A DNA stretch of 64,000 bases from Clostridium omnivorum. GTDB lineage: Bacteria > Bacillota > Clostridia > Clostridiales > Clostridiaceae. The translations under genes and the position numbers were made by a program. The DNA lies in NCBI RefSeq assembly GCF_026012015.1, contig NZ_BRXR01000001.1, forward strand, positions 4,179,501 through 4,243,500, read 5' to 3'. Shown here piece by piece: positions 62,534 to 64,000 of this stretch; the first letter of the stretch is position 1; each line of letters begins with the position of its first letter. The notes beneath the pieces were generated by a model. The model had not been told where the DNA came from and did no database searches. It saw only the letters and a program-made list of their open reading frames with translations.

Positions 62534-63493
62534 ATGAAAATAAAAAAGTTAGCGGTTATAATTGCATTAGCAGTTTCAATAAGTGGTGGTGGAATTAAGG
62601 CTTTCGCTGAGGACACAGTATCTTTATCTGGGGAGGCAGGAATAACTCCAGACAGCATATTTTATCCAATTGACAAAGCTATAGATAATTTGAAAGTTAT
62701 TTTCACAAAAGGTGATGCAGATAAAGCTGAGGCATTAGAAAAGATAGCTGAGGAAAGACTTGGTGAAAGTGAAGTAATGACTCAAAAAGGAAAGACAAAA
62801 GATGCTAAAGAGGCTTTAGATAGTTATGTAGAAACTATTGGAGAGGTTCAAGACAAATTAGAGGCAGCAGAGAAAAATGGACAACAGGAAACAGATAAAG
62901 GCTATTTAGAAGAACTTCAAAAGGTTGAGGAATCAGTAGCAGAAAAGCAACAAAAATCTATAGAGGTTCTTACAGCATTACTAGATAAGGCTCCAGAAAA
63001 TGCAAAGGAAAACCTTACAAAGGTTATTGAAATGCAAACAGCAAAGAAAGAGGCTGTTGATAATATGGTAAAAGAAAGACAAGAGTATAACGCTGCTAAA
63101 AAGCAATACAATACGTTGAAGGAACAGCTTGAAGCTGCAAAGAAGTCTGGAGATGCAGAGACTACAGCAAAATTAGAGGAAGAATTAAAGACTCAAGGAC
63201 AAGTCCTTGCTGCAAGTAAAGATGATTTACAAAAGGCAATAGAAGTTAAAAAGGCTGTAAATAAAGATGTTAAGGTTGGAGAGTCAAAGAAAGAGGAAAA
63301 AAAGAGTATTGATAAAAAAGAAGAGACCGAATCTACTAATGTAGGACAAATCGATGAGAAGGATAACAATAAAGCTGTAGAAACTAAGAAATCCGAAGAG
63401 ACTAACAAAAATGTACAAGTTCAAAAAACTCAGAACCCGGGTCAAGGTAACAGTAACGGAAATGGTAATAACAATGGCAAAGGTAAAAAATAA
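62534..63493 (+). CDS. Secreted DUF5667-like coiled-coil protein
   Basis: The 319-residue protein has a signal peptide ending about KAFAED (cleavage near 26), then ITPDSIFYPIDKAIDNLKVI (about 36-55), the start of DUF5667 domains. A long glutamate/lysine-rich helical region follows to about 230 and a lysine/glutamate/asparagine tail. The last 22 residues are rich in G and N (PGQGNSNGNGNNNG). No cell-wall anchor is visible. The function is unknown; a surface or matrix role is plausible. GGAGG lies 8 nt upstream and a bidirectional terminator follows. Confidence 0.7.
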   Translation: MKIKKLAVIIALAVSISGGGIKAFAEDTVSLSGEAGITPDSIFYPIDKAIDNLKVIFTKGDADKAEALEKIAEERLGESEVMTQKGKTKDAKEALDSYVETIGEVQDKLEAAEKNGQQETDKGYLEELQKVEESVAEKQQKSIEVLTALLDKAPENAKENLTKVIEMQTAKKEAVDNMVKERQEYNAAKKQYNTLKEQLEAAKKSGDAETTAKLEEELKTQGQVLAASKDDLQKAIEVKKAVNKDVKVGESKKEEKKSIDKKEETESTNVGQIDEKDNNKAVETKKSEETNKNVQVQKTQNPGQGNSNGNGNNNGKGKK

Positions 63494-63512
63494 ATAAAGA
63501 GTTACTAGGAGC

Positions 63513-63553
63513 GTAACTAGATTTTGAAATTTAAATCTAGTTACTCTCTCTTA
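63513..63553. terminator. Bidirectional terminator between convergent genes
   Basis: GTAACTAGATTT pairs perfectly with AAATCTAGTTAC over an 8-nt loop. T-rich sequence follows the stem on the plus strand, and T-rich sequence also precedes the minus-strand stop. Confidence 0.7.
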
Positions 63554-63592
63554 AATTAGACTAATTCTATAATCACAAACAGGTGGTAATAT

Positions 63593-64000
63593 TTATTTTC
63601 CCTCAAGCTTTTCCTTTGCAGTTTCAACTTCAAAACCTGTTACATAGTTTTTAACATCTTTTAATTTTGTATCTGCTGGAACTGAATCAGGAATCTCTAG
63701 TTTTTTATATAATTCTTTTATTTCTATACCTGTGCCTGTTGAAACATCTTTTAGAGACATATAACCTTTTATTTCTTCAACATTAAGCTTTGTATCAGCA
63801 GTTACTGGTTTAGGCAGTACATCAAATAGTCCTGTAGACTTGCTTATAAATAAACCTCCAAAGAAAATCACAACAACAAGTATTATAACTGTAATAGGTT
63901 TAAGGGCTTTTCCTAGAGTTTTATATTCAAGAGCATCTTTTTTAGGACAGGATAGTACACAGATTTGACATCCCAGACATTCTGAAGAGGTTACTTTATC
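63593..64000 (-). CDS. Iron-sulfur membrane protein, N-terminus cut by right edge
   Basis: The minus-strand frame is open to base 64000, so the gene continues past the window. The visible part begins with CLGCQICVLSCP, a 4Fe-4S ferredoxin motif, then a membrane helix (VIILVVVIFFGGLFI) and a C-terminal domain with a repeated pattern: VTADTKLNVEEIKGYMSLKD and VPADTKLKDVKNYVT. The repeats of about 45 residues look like short DUF4405 or SLBB-type modules. It resembles the C-terminal part of NapH/RnfB-like iron-sulfur proteins; the precise family needs the missing N-terminus. Confidence 0.65.
   Translation of the reverse strand, partial: DKVTSSECLGCQICVLSCPKKDALEYKTLGKALKPITVIILVVVIFFGGLFISKSTGLFDVLPKPVTADTKLNVEEIKGYMSLKDVSTGTGIEIKELYKKLEIPDSVPADTKLKDVKNYVTGFEVETAKEKLEGK

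Noticed and set aside
1-64000. CRISPR arrays, tRNA or rRNA genes, insertion sequences
   Set aside because: I saw no regularly spaced repeats, no cloverleaf with CCA end, no rRNA motifs and no transposase or integrase domain on either strand.

Overview
The window is a chromosomal segment of an anaerobic, endospore-forming Firmicute, almost certainly a Clostridium (sensu stricto) species. The evidence is the AT-rich, A/T-ended codon use, strong GGAGG ribosome binding sites, a complete spoIIIAA-AH operon, spoIVB, spo0A, spoIIM and ytfJ, and an oxygen-independent (early cobalt insertion) corrin pathway. I do not assign a species.

Layout. 1-2.5 kb: end of a type IV pilus cluster (two pseudopilin-like proteins and small PilM/PilN/PilO-like proteins), entered mid-gene. 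2.7-3.9 kb: efp and a zinc-ribbon protein. 4.0-9.0 kb: spoIIIAA-AH, the engulfment-stage channel of the forespore. 9.1-21.7 kb: the classic clostridial housekeeping run asp23-nusB-folD-xseA-xseB-ispA-dxs-tlyA-nadK-argR-recN-spoIVB-spo0A. 21.8-29.8 kb: a lipoprotein, spoIIM, deoB, two DacF-like D,D-carboxypeptidases, scpA-scpB, and the convergent ytfJ/DUF2953 pair. 30.0-32.3 kb: an uncharacterised flavin/iron-sulfur oxidoreductase pair.

32.3-38.1 kb: a PTS gene block (PRD regulator, EIIA, EIIB and EIIC of the ascorbate/UlaA family, SIS protein) plus a decayed secreted-protein gene. It is bounded by a 34-nt direct repeat that copies the 3' end of the preceding oxidoreductase gene, so it looks like an integrated accessory segment. 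38.2-42.5 kb: a DUF2238-like membrane protein, a YidC paralogue, a TetR regulator and a cardiolipin synthase; two copies of the same promoter/operator lie upstream of yidC and tetR.

42.6-57.5 kb: a cobalamin riboswitch followed by about 14.4 kb of co-directional genes that make glutamate into a cobalt-corrin: hemA, met8-like, hemC, cobA-hemD, hemB, hemL, then cbiK, C, D, E, T, L, F, G, H, J. Two paralogous double-hairpin RNA elements sit inside this operon before cbiK and cbiD. 57.7-60.4 kb: the cobalt importer cbiQ-O-M-N. Together these regions take up cobalt, build uroporphyrinogen III, insert cobalt and carry the ring to the cobyrinate stage; amidation and nucleotide-loop genes are not in the window. 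60.7-64 kb: a polysaccharide deacetylase with an upstream 0A box, a low-molecular-weight protein tyrosine phosphatase, a secreted DUF5667-like coiled-coil protein, and the C-terminal part of an iron-sulfur membrane protein cut by the right edge.

No tRNA, rRNA, CRISPR array, transposase or integrase was recognised. Function calls rest on motif recognition by eye; no database search was run.
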